This document shows positions 26,853 to 35,130 of a DNA stretch of 64,000 nt, piece after piece. The position numbers and the translations under genes were made by a program. The notes under the pieces are model-generated. The model was not told where the DNA came from. It searched no databases and saw nothing but the letters and a program-made list of their open reading frames with translations. Source of the DNA: Pacificimonas sp963710205. GTDB lineage: Bacteria > Pseudomonadota > Alphaproteobacteria > Sphingomonadales > Sphingomonadaceae. Every line of letters begins with the position of its first letter. Within the stretch, counting starts at the first letter, position 1. The stretch covers positions 87,277 through 151,276 of the forward strand of contig CAVPZG010000002.1 in the NCBI GenBank assembly GCA_963710205.1. The letters are read 5' to 3'.

Positions 26853-27106
26853 CCGAAGATTGCCGCCACCTGCATGATAGCTATGATCCATAGCCTGTCA
26901 CCAAAAGGCTGTTTCCGCGTTTTGTGACGAAAAACCTGCCTTGCAAAAAAGGCGGCTGGAGTTCCGCCAATTTTCGCAAAGAACAACAGGTCTGCTTCCG
27001 CTATCCGGCGCTCGCCAGCAACTGCGCGCAATTTGTCTGCTCGAAAAAGGAAAAATGTCCAGGCATTGACCAGGACAAGACCGACGACGACTAATAGAGC
27101 GAACAT
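26825..27106 (-). CDS. DUF1294 membrane protein
   Basis: A 93-residue protein. It opens with a membrane helix (MFALLVVVGLVLVNAWTFFL), then the basic RADKLRAVAGERRIAEADL, GGTPAAFFARQVFRHKTRKQ, and ends with a second helix (LWIIAIMQVAAIFGYGVFLF). FRHKTRK is the hallmark of DUF1294. Some members have an added cold-shock domain; this one does not. Function is unknown. Base composition is visibly richer in A and T than its neighbours, with an AT tract upstream, and it overlaps the M1 gene end. A TATACT box lies about 15 nt upstream on this strand. Confidence 0.85.
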   Translation of the reverse strand: MFALLVVVGLVLVNAWTFFLFRADKLRAVAGERRIAEADLLFFAKIGGTPAAFFARQVFRHKTRKQPFGDRLWIIAIMQVAAIFGYGVFLFTG

Positions 27107-27146
27107 AGAGGCATTTTTTGCTTAGTATAATTGAATTTAGGTTAAG

Positions 27147-27875
27147 CTACCGCAACCGCTTTACATATTGCTGACCATCGTCCTTGTCGGTCTCGACGGC
27201 GAATTGCGGCACGTCCTTCATCAGGTCGCTCAGCCGCGAGTAGCCGTAATTGCGGGCATCGAAGCTGGAACGGTTGTTGGCGCGCTGGCCGACTTCACTC
27301 AGGCGCGCCCACCCTTCGTCGTCGCGCTTCACGGAATTATAGGCATCCACGAGAAGCGTGAGGAGATCGTTGTCGATGGCCTTCTTGGTCGTCGGTGCGC
27401 GGCCGCCGGAATCGCTGGCGCTGCCATTTTCCTCGCGTCGCAGGGCGGCGACGTCGATGAAGCGGGTGCAGGCGGCGCGAAAGGCTTCGGGTGCGCGTTC
27501 GGTGCCGAACCCATAGACCGGTATGCCCTCCTGACGGATGCGCTGGGCGAGCGGCATGAAATCGCTGTCGGACGACATGATGCCAAAGCCGCCGATCCTG
27601 CCGCCGTACATCAGGTCCATCGCATCGATGACGATACGCATGTCCGTGGCGTTCTTGCCCTTGACGATATCGAACTGCTGATAGGGCTCGATGGCATATT
27701 CCAGCGTCTTGTCGGCCCAGCTCTTGAGGCCCTGCTTGCGCCAGTTGCCATAGGCGCGGCGCACATTGACTTCGCCCAGCTCGGCGAGCACCGTCAGCAC
27801 GGGATCCAGATGATTGTGGCTGGCATTGTCGGCGTCGATGAGCAGCGCGATATTGCGTTTGGGGTCGTCGATCAT
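27147..27875 (-). CDS. NYN-domain ribonuclease-like protein with LOTUS/OST-HTH C-terminus
   Basis: A 242-residue protein. The N-terminal NYN/PIN-like nuclease fold (about 8-150) keeps the acidic residues in ALLIDADNASHN, KNATDMRIVIDAMDL and IMSSDSDFMPLA, typical of the LabA/MARF1 group. After a Ser/Gly-rich linker the C-terminal 75 residues (LLTLLVDAYNSV, WARLSEVGQRANNR, YGYSRLSDLM) form an OST-HTH/LOTUS domain that binds RNA in eukaryotic homologues. RNA cutting or binding is inferred. It overlaps the VOC gene stop by four bases (ATGA), making the third gene of a coupled unit. Confidence 0.88.
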   Translation of the reverse strand: MIDDPKRNIALLIDADNASHNHLDPVLTVLAELGEVNVRRAYGNWRKQGLKSWADKTLEYAIEPYQQFDIVKGKNATDMRIVIDAMDLMYGGRIGGFGIMSSDSDFMPLAQRIRQEGIPVYGFGTERAPEAFRAACTRFIDVAALRREENGSASDSGGRAPTTKKAIDNDLLTLLVDAYNSVKRDDEGWARLSEVGQRANNRSSFDARNYGYSRLSDLMKDVPQFAVETDKDDGQQYVKRLR

Positions 27876-28342
27876 GCGATATCCTTTGCGAACAGGTTTT
27901 CGGGATGGCGCATGGCCTTGAATTCCAGGGCGTTTCCGGCCGGGTCGAACAGGAACATGGTCATCTGCTCGCCAACCTGTCCGGCAAACCGGATATGCGG
28001 TTCGATCTCGAAGGTGGTGGCCGCCGCGCGGAGCCTTGCCGCCAAGGTCTCGAACTCATCCCAGCCAAGGACCGCGCCGAAATGCGGAACCGGCACCTGA
28101 TCGCCATCGACCGGATTCCGGTGGATGGCCCCGCGCGGCGCAAGGTGCGTGACGATCTGATGGCCGAAGAAATTGAAATCGACCCAGTGGTCCGACGACC
28201 GCGCCTCGGCGCAGCCGAGCACGCCGCCGTAAAAGGCACGCGCGGCGGCAAGGTCATCGACGGGAAAGGCGAGATGGAAGGGCGTCATGGTCATTTTGGC
28301 GGCGTAGCAGTCCAGCGCCGCTTCGTCGATATCGCCGATCAT
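27872..28342 (-). CDS. VOC-family glyoxalase/dioxygenase-like protein
   Basis: Up to 156 residues with paired beta-alpha-beta-beta-beta modules: FHLAFPVDDLAAARAFY starts the first, and MTMFLFDPAGNALEFKAM closes the second with the metal Glu in NALEF. VOC members include glyoxalase I and extradiol dioxygenases; the substrate here is unknown. ATG at 28342 overlaps the tadA stop as ATGA, but a start at 28294, where the fold begins, is equally possible. Neither has a clear Shine-Dalgarno, which fits coupled translation. The gene is followed by the NYN gene with another ATGA overlap. Confidence 0.85.
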   Translation of the reverse strand: MIGDIDEAALDCYAAKMTMTPFHLAFPVDDLAAARAFYGGVLGCAEARSSDHWVDFNFFGHQIVTHLAPRGAIHRNPVDGDQVPVPHFGAVLGWDEFETLAARLRAAATTFEIEPHIRFAGQVGEQMTMFLFDPAGNALEFKAMRHPENLFAKDIA

Positions 28343-28767
28343 CTGCGGGCGGCGAAGAAATCCTTCAGAAGGAGCGACGCCTCGGCCTCGCCGATACCGG
28401 GATAGAGCTCTGGTCTGTGATGGCAGGTTGGATGCGTGAACACCCGCGCGCCATTGACCACGCCGCCCCCCTTGGGATCGTCGGCGGCGAAATAGAGACG
28501 GCGGATGCGGGCATGGGCAATGGCGCCGGCGCACATGGCGCAGGGTTCCAGCGTGACATAAAGGTCCGCGCCCGCAAGCCGTTCCTGCGCCAGTGTGGCG
28601 GATGCGGCGCGAATGACCCGCATTTCGGCATGGGCGGTCGGGTCGGACAGTTCCCGCGTTCGATTGCCGTCCGCGGCGATGATATCACCGTCCAGAACCA
28701 GCGCAGCGCCGACGGGAACCTCCGAACGCGAAGCGGCGGCCCTGGCTTCTGCCAGGGCCGCCGCCAT
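28339..28767 (-). CDS. tadA: tRNA adenosine(34) deaminase
   Basis: A 142-residue deaminase that converts A34 to inosine in tRNA-Arg(ACG). HAEMRVI carries the zinc His and the catalytic Glu, and PCAMCAGAI carries the two zinc cysteines. Length is typical of TadA. It heads the three-gene overlapping unit tadA/VOC/NYN; the VOC ATG overlaps its stop. The conserved N-terminus, with ALxEARxAxxRxEVPVG, begins near the first codon. Confidence 0.93.
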   Translation of the reverse strand: MAAALAEARAAASRSEVPVGAALVLDGDIIAADGNRTRELSDPTAHAEMRVIRAASATLAQERLAGADLYVTLEPCAMCAGAIAHARIRRLYFAADDPKGGGVVNGARVFTHPTCHHRPELYPGIGEAEASLLLKDFFAARR

Positions 28768-28802
28768 GTAGCGATTTGTGATCGCCGTTACGCTAGCCTC
28801 GG

Positions 28803-28967
28803 CTATCTCAGGAAATTGACGTAGATCGCGTGGATCACGCCAGGCACGAAGAAGATCAGGGTCAGGATCAAATTGATCCAGAAATCCCGGTCAAGGCCGT
28901 GTTTCAGAAGAACGCCAAGAGGCGGCAGGAGTATGCTGCAGATTAGAACAACAATTTGACCTAACAT
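28803..28967 (-). CDS. YqaE/Pmp3-family small membrane protein
   Basis: A 54-residue protein absent from coarse gene calls. Its start MLGQIVVLICSILLPPLGVL is the first helix and the Pmp3 hallmark SILLPPLGV, and WINLILTLIFFVPGVIHAIY is the second helix with the family motif ending before FLR. Pmp3/YqaE proteins are membrane proteolipids linked to salt and stress tolerance in yeast and bacteria. AGGAG lies nine nt upstream of the ATG. It starts 27 nt past the stop of the acidic small protein on the same strand. Confidence 0.88.
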   Translation of the reverse strand: MLGQIVVLICSILLPPLGVLLKHGLDRDFWINLILTLIFFVPGVIHAIYVNFLR

Positions 28968-28993
28968 TCGAGTATGCTCCTGATACGCTTTAC

Positions 28994-29269
28994 TTACTGG
29001 TTTGCCGAACCGTCGTCATCGGCGCTGTCGACCGATACTTCCGGCAGATCGACATCCATGTCGATATCGCCGCCTTCGACTTCGATATCGGCGGTCTCAA
29101 CCTGAACGTCAGGAAGTTCGCCGCCAGTGGCGCTCACGTCCACGTCGGGCAGGTCGCCGCCGCTGGCGTCGACATTGAAGAGGCCCATTGCGTAGGCGAT
29201 GGCCGCCAGCGCGATCAGCACGACGACGACAATGATAATGGTTTTGCTACCGCCGGTATTTTCGGCCAT
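28994..29269 (-). CDS. Small acidic single-pass protein with repeats
   Basis: A 91-residue protein: an N-terminal helix (TIIIVVVVLIALAAIAYAM, about 10-28), then a 60-residue Asp/Glu/Val tail. The tail repeats GGDLPDV and GGELPDV, each followed by short Val/Asp runs, and has almost no basic residues. No family is recognised. The tail probably faces the periplasm. It lies 26 nt upstream of the YqaE gene, and may form an operon with it. The frame shows strong coding bias, supporting a real gene. Confidence 0.7.
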   Translation of the reverse strand: MAENTGGSKTIIIVVVVLIALAAIAYAMGLFNVDASGGDLPDVDVSATGGELPDVQVETADIEVEGGDIDMDVDLPEVSVDSADDDGSANQ

Positions 29270-29378
29270 GAATTACACCCCTTTTACTCGTTATGGTCCG
29301 CCCCCAACGCGCTGATTGCACCTTGGTTGCATGGCGCTTATGCGATGGGCTGATTCTGAAAAGCAAGGAATGCCTCAT

Positions 29379-30482
29379 ATGCCCGCGCCCGCCCTGAAGC
29401 CCTGGATCGCCGCTATCGATGCCTATGTGCCGGGCCGGGCGGGAAAATCCGGTGGGCGGGTGATAAAATTGTCATCGAACGAGAATCCGCTGGGTTCAAG
29501 CGCGGCGGCGCTGGAGGCCATGCGCGCGGCTGCGGAAGGCTCAAACCGCTATCCCGACCCCGCCTCGAACATGCTGCGCGATGCCATTGCGGAGGTGCAC
29601 GGACTTGAGCCCCATCGTGTGGTTTGTGGCACTGGCTCCGATGAACTTCTGAACCTGCTGGCGCAGGCCTATGCGGGCCCGGGTGACGAGGTGCTTTATG
29701 TGCGGCGCGGGTTCATGGTCTATCCCATCGCGGCGCGGAAGGCGGGGGCGGAGCCGGTCGCCGCAATGGACGCGGACTACACCGCCGATGTCGACGCCAT
29801 GCTGGCGGCGGTGACGCCGAAAACGCGGCTGGTCTATCTGGCGAACCCCAACAATCCCACGGGAACCATGATTGATCGGGGGGAGGTTCAGCGCCTGCAT
29901 GCGGGTCTGCCCTCCGATGTGCTGCTGGTTCTTGACGCGGCCTATGCCGAATATGTCGACGATGCCGCTTATGAGGATGGCATCGCGCTTGCCCGTCAAC
30001 ATGAGAATGTCGTCACGACGCGCACCTTTTCAAAGATTTACGGCCTTGCCGCTGCGCGCGTCGGCTGGGCCTATGGCGCGCCGCCCATCATTGATGCCCT
30101 GAACCGCATTCGCGGTCCCTTCAACGTCACCAGTCAGGCGCAGGCGGCGGCCATTGCCGCGCTGAAGGATCAGGATTTCGTCGTCCGCTGCCGGGAGGAG
30201 AATGCGCGTGAGCGCGCGCGCCTGTCGGATGCGGTGTCGGCGCTTGGCAATCACGGCCTCAGGCCCATCCCCTCGGCGGCGAATTTCGTGCTTGTCGAGT
30301 TTCCCGAAACCGGGCCGGTGACGGCGGAGGCAGCAAATGATTATCTGACGGACAAGGGCATCCTTTGCCGCTGGCTGCCAAAACAGGACCTTCCGCATGC
30401 CCTCAGGATTTCCGTTGGGACGGCGGAAGAGAATGGCATCGTGATCGCGGCGCTGCAGGACTTTGTCAGGACCGCCGCCTAG
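29379..30482 (+). CDS. hisC: Histidinol-phosphate aminotransferase
   Basis: A 367-residue fold-type I aminotransferase. KLSSNENPLGSS, YPDPASNMLRDAI and GTGSDELLN mark the substrate site, NPNNPTG and DAAYAEY bind the cofactor, and SKIYGLAAARVGW holds the PLP lysine. It transfers the amino group from glutamate to imidazole-acetol phosphate; family members next to tyrA often also serve aromatic amino acids. ATG at 29379 is preferred since AAGGA lies nine nt before it, whereas the ATG at 29370 abuts that site. The stop overlaps the tyrA start (TAGTG). Confidence 0.93.
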   Translation: MPAPALKPWIAAIDAYVPGRAGKSGGRVIKLSSNENPLGSSAAALEAMRAAAEGSNRYPDPASNMLRDAIAEVHGLEPHRVVCGTGSDELLNLLAQAYAGPGDEVLYVRRGFMVYPIAARKAGAEPVAAMDADYTADVDAMLAAVTPKTRLVYLANPNNPTGTMIDRGEVQRLHAGLPSDVLLVLDAAYAEYVDDAAYEDGIALARQHENVVTTRTFSKIYGLAAARVGWAYGAPPIIDALNRIRGPFNVTSQAQAAAIAALKDQDFVVRCREENARERARLSDAVSALGNHGLRPIPSAANFVLVEFPETGPVTAEAANDYLTDKGILCRWLPKQDLPHALRISVGTAEENGIVIAALQDFVRTAA

Positions 30483-31417
30483 TGCTGCCTTTCGCGCGTG
30501 TCTGCATCATCGGCTTCGGCCTGATCGGGTCCAGCGTGGCGCGGGCCGTCCGTGCGAACATGGCGGGTGCGCGGCTGACGGGATATGACGCCGATCCCGC
30601 CGTCAGGGCGCGCGCCGACCAGCTCAGGCTGTTTGACGACATTGCCGACAGTGCGGGCGCTGCGGTTTCCGATGCGGACCTGGTCATCCTTGCCGTTCCG
30701 GTGCAGGCAACCGAAGCCGTCGCGAAGGACATCGCGGCCGATGTGCCGGACGACGCCGTCATCAGCGATGTCGGCAGCGTCAAGGCGAAGGTCGTGGAAT
30801 GGCTGACGGCGAACATCCCGGGCCCCCAACGTATCATTCCGGCCCATCCCGTCGCGGGCACTGAAAATAGTGGTCCCGACGCGGGTTTTGCCGAGCTTTT
30901 CGAGAGTCGATGGTGCATCCTGACGCCGCCCGATTCCGCTGACGCCCTGGCCGTGGAGCGATTGTCCGATTTCTGGCGGCGGCTTGGCAGCGACGTCGAG
31001 GTGATGGACGCCGAACATCATGATGTGGTGCTGGCCGTCACCAGCCACCTGCCGCATCTGATCGCCTATACCATCGTCGGCACGGCATCCGATGTCGAGG
31101 AAGTCACCCGCTCGGAAGTCATCAAATATTCCGCGGGCGGCTTTCGGGACTTCACCCGCATCGCCGCCAGCGACCCGACCATGTGGCGCGACGTGTTTCT
31201 GGGCAACAAGACGGCGGTGCTGGAGGTTCTACAGCGCTTCACCGAAGACCTGACCGCCTTGCAGCGCGCCATCCGCTGGGACGACGGCGATGCGCTGTTC
31301 GATCATTTCACGCGCACGCGCGACACGCGTCGCCGCGTCATTGACGCAGGACAGGACACGGCGGCTCCTGATTTCGGACGCGGCCCCCCGAAGCGGTCTC
31401 CAGACGGCGAAGGCTAG
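30482..31417 (+). CDS. tyrA: Prephenate/arogenate dehydrogenase
   Basis: A 311-residue NAD(P)-dependent dehydrogenase of tyrosine synthesis. The nucleotide loop is GFGLIGSSVARAV, then HPVAGTENSG and SHLPHLIAY with the catalytic and substrate residues, and an all-helical dimerisation half. The GTG start at 30482 overlaps the hisC stop by one base, so it is translationally coupled to hisC. The last 80 nt overlap the 3' end of the DUF2125 gene on the other strand. Whether prephenate or arogenate is preferred cannot be read. Confidence 0.92.
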   Translation: MLPFARVCIIGFGLIGSSVARAVRANMAGARLTGYDADPAVRARADQLRLFDDIADSAGAAVSDADLVILAVPVQATEAVAKDIAADVPDDAVISDVGSVKAKVVEWLTANIPGPQRIIPAHPVAGTENSGPDAGFAELFESRWCILTPPDSADALAVERLSDFWRRLGSDVEVMDAEHHDVVLAVTSHLPHLIAYTIVGTASDVEEVTRSEVIKYSAGGFRDFTRIAASDPTMWRDVFLGNKTAVLEVLQRFTEDLTALQRAIRWDDGDALFDHFTRTRDTRRRVIDAGQDTAAPDFGRGPPKRSPDGEG

Positions 31418-32288
31418 GTTCGGCAAGGGCTCCGCCGAGCGCCAGTTTGGCGGGGCGGCGGGTCCGGAATTCCTCGGCTGGTGCGGGCTGCCCGGCAAAT
31501 AGCGCTTCGACGGTTGCGGGACAGTCGGTCGTGACAGTTCCCGCGATTGACAGGCTGCCATCCGGGAGCGCGGCAATCGTCGCATCGAAGATCGCAAGCT
31601 GGGCATCACCAATGCCGATATCGCCGTTTCTGATCTCGACCGTGCCGCCATCGCGCCACTGTGTCAGCGATAGCAGAGGGGCGGACGCGGTGACGACCAG
31701 CGGCAGGCCAAGGCGGACGTTTCGCGCGGCCGGCAAATCGAAAATGCCGGCAATGCGGGCTTCGGCCTGTCCGGGCGGCGTCGCCCCCGCCGAAGGCGTT
31801 GGATTGGGCGTTTCCCGGAAATGCAATTCCAGTTCCCGCGCCGGCACGGGCGCAGTGAACAGCGGCATTTCCACCGCCGCGCGTTCGAAGCGAACCGACA
31901 TGCGCTCGATCAGATCCCCGACGCGCAGGCTTCCGCGCGCTTCCGGCGCGCTTATTCTGGCGGAAATATTCGGAAGTCCGCCGTCGGCGTCGATCCGGAC
32001 ATCGCGCATATACCCGACATAAAGGCCGCTGCGAAACGGACCGCTGCCAATCTCGCTTTCCCCGGCGACGAAGCGTGCCGACGTCTCCGCCCCGCCGCGT
32101 TCGACATTCAGTCCCTGCATGTGCGCATTCAGGCGGTAGGGGAACCCCGTCACCGTTACCTTCTGACCAGTGACACTCTCGATCGCCGCGCCCAGTCCAT
32201 CGGCTTCACCGCGCCAGTAGAAATAATAGACACTCAGCCCGATCAGCAGCGGGGCGAGGGCGAGCAGGAAGGGGCGCGCATTTTTCAT
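31338..32288 (-). CDS. DUF2125 protein, periplasmic
   Basis: A 316-residue protein starting MKNARPFLLALAPLLIGLSV, a single N-terminal signal anchor, followed by YYFYWRGEADGL. The rest is beta-rich with the recurring pattern seen in DUF2125 proteins of alphaproteobacteria. The function is not known. It is the last of the cysK operon and starts 13 nt after the stop of plsC. Its C-terminal 26 codons overlap tyrA in antisense. Confidence 0.85.
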   Translation of the reverse strand: MKNARPFLLALAPLLIGLSVYYFYWRGEADGLGAAIESVTGQKVTVTGFPYRLNAHMQGLNVERGGAETSARFVAGESEIGSGPFRSGLYVGYMRDVRIDADGGLPNISARISAPEARGSLRVGDLIERMSVRFERAAVEMPLFTAPVPARELELHFRETPNPTPSAGATPPGQAEARIAGIFDLPAARNVRLGLPLVVTASAPLLSLTQWRDGGTVEIRNGDIGIGDAQLAIFDATIAALPDGSLSIAGTVTTDCPATVEALFAGQPAPAEEFRTRRPAKLALGGALAEPSLRRLETASGGRVRNQEPPCPVLRQ

Positions 32289-32301
32289 GATGCTCCGTTC
32301 T

Positions 32302-32982
32302 TCAGGGCGTTTCGTTGATCGCGGCGTGCAGGCGCGCCTCGAACTCTTCGCGTTTCAGGCCGGGCGGAATTTCGGGCAGAAATCGCATCCTGAGTTCGCC
32401 GGGGCGTTTCAGACCGGATTTCGGCCAGACATGCGCGCTTTCGAGGGCAACGGGTATAACGGGGAGCTTGAGCAGGCGGTAAAGTCCCGCAACGCCCGAG
32501 CGCAGCGGCGGCGCTTCGCCCGCGGGAATGCGTGTGCCCTCCGGGAAAATCACGATCTGGCGTTCCTCAGCCTTCGCACGTTCGGCGGCGCGCAGCATCG
32601 ACCGCATGGCGCTGGCCTGCGCGTCACGGTCGACGAAGATGGCGCCATGTCTGCGCGCGATCCAGCCCCAGACGGGTATCCTTTCAAGTTCGCGCTTCAT
32701 GACGACGGCGGGCCAGTCGAACATGCCGGGAAGCGCGATGGTTTCCAGGTTGGACTGATGCTTGGGCGCGATGATGACCGTACCGTCCGGAATGTCGCCT
32801 TCGATGCGGAAATGAATGCCGAGCACGACGCGCGCCAGCCACACGCTGTATTTCGACCACATCGACGCGCCCTTCTGCGCCTGCCGCCTGGAAAACAATG
32901 TGCGGAAGGCGGCGACCAGCACGAAAACCGTGCTGGTCGTATAGAATAGAAGGGCGAAAACGATATTGCGGAGAAGGATCAT
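32302..32982 (-). CDS. plsC: 1-acyl-sn-glycerol-3-phosphate acyltransferase (PlsC family)
   Basis: A 226-residue inner-membrane enzyme. The N-terminal helix (NIVFALLFYTTSTVFVLVAA) precedes the catalytic KHQSNLET, a variant of the HX4D/E motif with Glu, and the later FPEGTRIPAG. It places a second acyl chain on lysophosphatidic acid. GLYRLLKLPVIPVA is the usual core motif. Its ATG overlaps the ydcF stop (ATGA), linking it to the fts operon. Confidence 0.92.
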   Translation of the reverse strand: MILLRNIVFALLFYTTSTVFVLVAAFRTLFSRRQAQKGASMWSKYSVWLARVVLGIHFRIEGDIPDGTVIIAPKHQSNLETIALPGMFDWPAVVMKRELERIPVWGWIARRHGAIFVDRDAQASAMRSMLRAAERAKAEERQIVIFPEGTRIPAGEAPPLRSGVAGLYRLLKLPVIPVALESAHVWPKSGLKRPGELRMRFLPEIPPGLKREEFEARLHAAINETP

Positions 32983-33521
32983 GCGCGGCCGATCAGTGAC
33001 GCGAACAGCCGCGCGGTGAATTTGCCATATTCGCGCACCAGCGAATTGAGACCGCCGGTCGAAGGCACCGCATCCTCCACAACGGTCATCGTCGCGGGCA
33101 GATGCGCATCAAGTTCCAGCCGGGCGCGGCGCATATGGTCGGCGGCGGTGATGATCCGCAGCGATGTATAACCCCGCGCTATCGCCCAGTCGGCGGCCTC
33201 GGTCCCGTTGCCCGCCGTGTCGGCGGCGCGCTTCCCAAGGTCGATGCAGCAGTCAAACAGACGCTTTTCGGCGTCCAGTTCGGCCGCCAGCTCGCCGGGG
33301 CGCACGGCGGGATCGACGCCGGAAACCAGCAGCCGCTGCGCCCGTCCCTCGGCGATCAGCTCGACACCGCGTGCGACCCGTGCGGGACCGCCGGTCAGCA
33401 CGACGATGCCATCCGTTTTCACTTCGTCATCCGCAGGTCCGGGCAGCGCCAGCATGAACCAGACGAAGCCAAGCACCCACGTCAGCGCGATGCCGGTCAG
33501 GAATCTCAGGATCAGCCTCAC
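32979..33521 (-). CDS. YdcF/DUF218 family protein
   Basis: A 180-residue protein with a signal-anchor helix (LTGIALTWVLGFVWFMLAL), then the ElyC/SanA/YdcF fold: GIVVLTGGPARVARGVEL, LLVSGV, then TAGNGTEAADWA and TAADHMRRARLE. Related members act in envelope polysaccharide biogenesis or vancomycin-barrier functions. GTG at 33521 was chosen because it overlaps the ftsX stop (GTGA); a further 33 upstream codons are unrelated. No catalytic residue can be assigned with certainty. Confidence 0.85.
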   Translation of the reverse strand: MRLILRFLTGIALTWVLGFVWFMLALPGPADDEVKTDGIVVLTGGPARVARGVELIAEGRAQRLLVSGVDPAVRPGELAAELDAEKRLFDCCIDLGKRAADTAGNGTEAADWAIARGYTSLRIITAADHMRRARLELDAHLPATMTVVEDAVPSTGGLNSLVREYGKFTARLFASLIGRA

Positions 33522-34411
33522 AGCACGTCCTTCAATGTGTTTTCGACCGTGATGCGGGCCGTCGACATAGACAGCAGCACCGCACCGAAGGGAACGGCAC
33601 AAATGATCATCCAGCCCCACCAGGGGAGGCCCGCCGCCCCAGCCAGGCCGCCGCCAACCGCCCCGATCAGCTGACCGACAACGATGAGCACGATGAGGCC
33701 CAGCCCGAATCCGATCGCCGCCCCCAGGCAGGCGATCATGGCGAAACGGTACTGGAACAGCGCGGAAATGTGCCGGTCCTCCGCCCCCATCAAATGCAGC
33801 ACGTCGATGGTTTCCCGGTGACGGCCCAGCCCCGCGCGCACACCGAGAATGACGATGGCCGCCGTTGCGACGGCGACCAGCAGGGCCGCGATCAGCGCGA
33901 CCGTCGCAAGTGCCCAGGCCACACGGCCAACGGGTGCCAGCCAGCTGGCATGATCGTCGAGGCGCGCGCCCTCAATCTCGCGCGCCAGGCGCACGCCGAG
34001 CGCATCGATGTCCACGCCTTCGGCGGCTTTCGCGTCAATCATCATGGGGAGCGGCAGGTCCTCGCCGACATTCCCGGTACCCAGCCAGGGTTCCAGAAGC
34101 CCGCGCAGCCTGTCTTCCGAAAGCCGGTCGATGTCCGAAATGCCTTCTGTTTTCGCCAGCAGCGTCTCGGCGGCGTCGACTTTTCGGGTCATCTCGTCGG
34201 GATTGGGTTCGACGATCTGTACAGTGAAGCTGCGCGACAGCCCCTCGTCCAGAACACCGACGCCAGAGGCCAGGGACAGGCCGGTCGCCAGACCGAGGAC
34301 GGCCAGCAAGACCATCAGCGCAATGATCCACGGCAATGCGCTCGAGGCGACCTTTTCCTGTGGCAGGAAGCGGAAGCGTTCCGCGCGCGGCTGCAGCGAT
34401 TCCGGGATCAT
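33518..34411 (-). CDS. ftsX: Cell-division permease FtsX
   Basis: A 297-residue membrane protein. The cytosolic N-terminus is followed by a first helix (ALPWIIALMVLLAVLGL), a periplasmic domain of about 110 residues, and three further helices (VALIAALLVAVATAAIVILG, LGAAIGFGLGLIVLIVVG and WGWMIICAVPFGAVLL). This is the FtsX topology. With FtsE it controls peptidoglycan hydrolases at the septum. ftsE and ftsX overlap as ATGA, and ftsX and ydcF as GTGA. Confidence 0.93.
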   Translation of the reverse strand: MIPESLQPRAERFRFLPQEKVASSALPWIIALMVLLAVLGLATGLSLASGVGVLDEGLSRSFTVQIVEPNPDEMTRKVDAAETLLAKTEGISDIDRLSEDRLRGLLEPWLGTGNVGEDLPLPMMIDAKAAEGVDIDALGVRLAREIEGARLDDHASWLAPVGRVAWALATVALIAALLVAVATAAIVILGVRAGLGRHRETIDVLHLMGAEDRHISALFQYRFAMIACLGAAIGFGLGLIVLIVVGQLIGAVGGGLAGAAGLPWWGWMIICAVPFGAVLLSMSTARITVENTLKDVL

Positions 34412-35130
34412 GTCCGCGCGCTCGCGCTCACAGGTGCTGGCGGATTGCGGATGCTGCCTGTCGGATCCTTCATTTCGCCGCGTTCCAGCCTCAGGACGGT
34501 GGCGGCGGGGACGCGCGGGAGCAGGTGCATGGCGTGCGTGGCGACGACCACGGTCGTCCCCAGCCGGTTCAGCTCGTGAAACAGGTGCAGCAGCCGTCCC
34601 GCCATCTCGGGATCGACATTGCCGGTGGGCTCGTCGGCCAGCAGCAGGTCGGGGCGGGCAATAACGGCGCGGGCAATGGCAAGGCGCTGCTGCTCCCCGC
34701 CGGACAGGGTGCGCGGGCGCGCATCGGCGCGGCGTGTCAGGCCCACCCAGTCCAGCAGCTCGTTCACATGCGCCTTCACTTCGCTTTCCGCGACGCCCTC
34801 GATCCTGAGTGGCAGTGCGACATTGTCGAAGCTGCTGAGGTGATCGACGAGGCGGAAGTCCTGGAAAACGACCCCTACGCGCCGTCTCAGCGCGGGCAGT
34901 CTCGCGCGCGGCAATGTGCCGATGTCCTCGCCGAACAGGTTGACGCGCCCGCGCGTCGCCCGGCGATTGAGATAGAGGAGCTTCAGAAGCGATGTCTTGC
35001 CCGCACCGGAGGCACCGACAAGGAACATGAATGCGCCCGGATCGAGGCGGAAACTGATATCGCGCAGCACCTCCGCATCCGTACCATAGCGCAAACCGAC
35101 ATTTTCAAAGCGCGCGAGCGGACCGAGCAT
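34408..35130 (-). CDS. ftsE: Cell-division ATP-binding protein FtsE
   Basis: A 240-residue ABC ATPase. Walker A is GASGAGKTS, signature LSGGEQQRLAIARA, Walker B LLLADEPTG, and the H-loop VVATHAMHLL. The start at 35130 matches the family N-terminus (MLGPLARFENVGLRYG) and overlaps the cysK stop (TGATG). The longer frame upstream lies inside cysK. FtsE binds FtsX and the nlpD-like factor at 7114 acts in the same amidase-activation pathway, though distant here. Confidence 0.94.
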   Translation of the reverse strand: MLGPLARFENVGLRYGTDAEVLRDISFRLDPGAFMFLVGASGAGKTSLLKLLYLNRRATRGRVNLFGEDIGTLPRARLPALRRRVGVVFQDFRLVDHLSSFDNVALPLRIEGVAESEVKAHVNELLDWVGLTRRADARPRTLSGGEQQRLAIARAVIARPDLLLADEPTGNVDPEMAGRLLHLFHELNRLGTTVVVATHAMHLLPRVPAATVLRLERGEMKDPTGSIRNPPAPVSASART

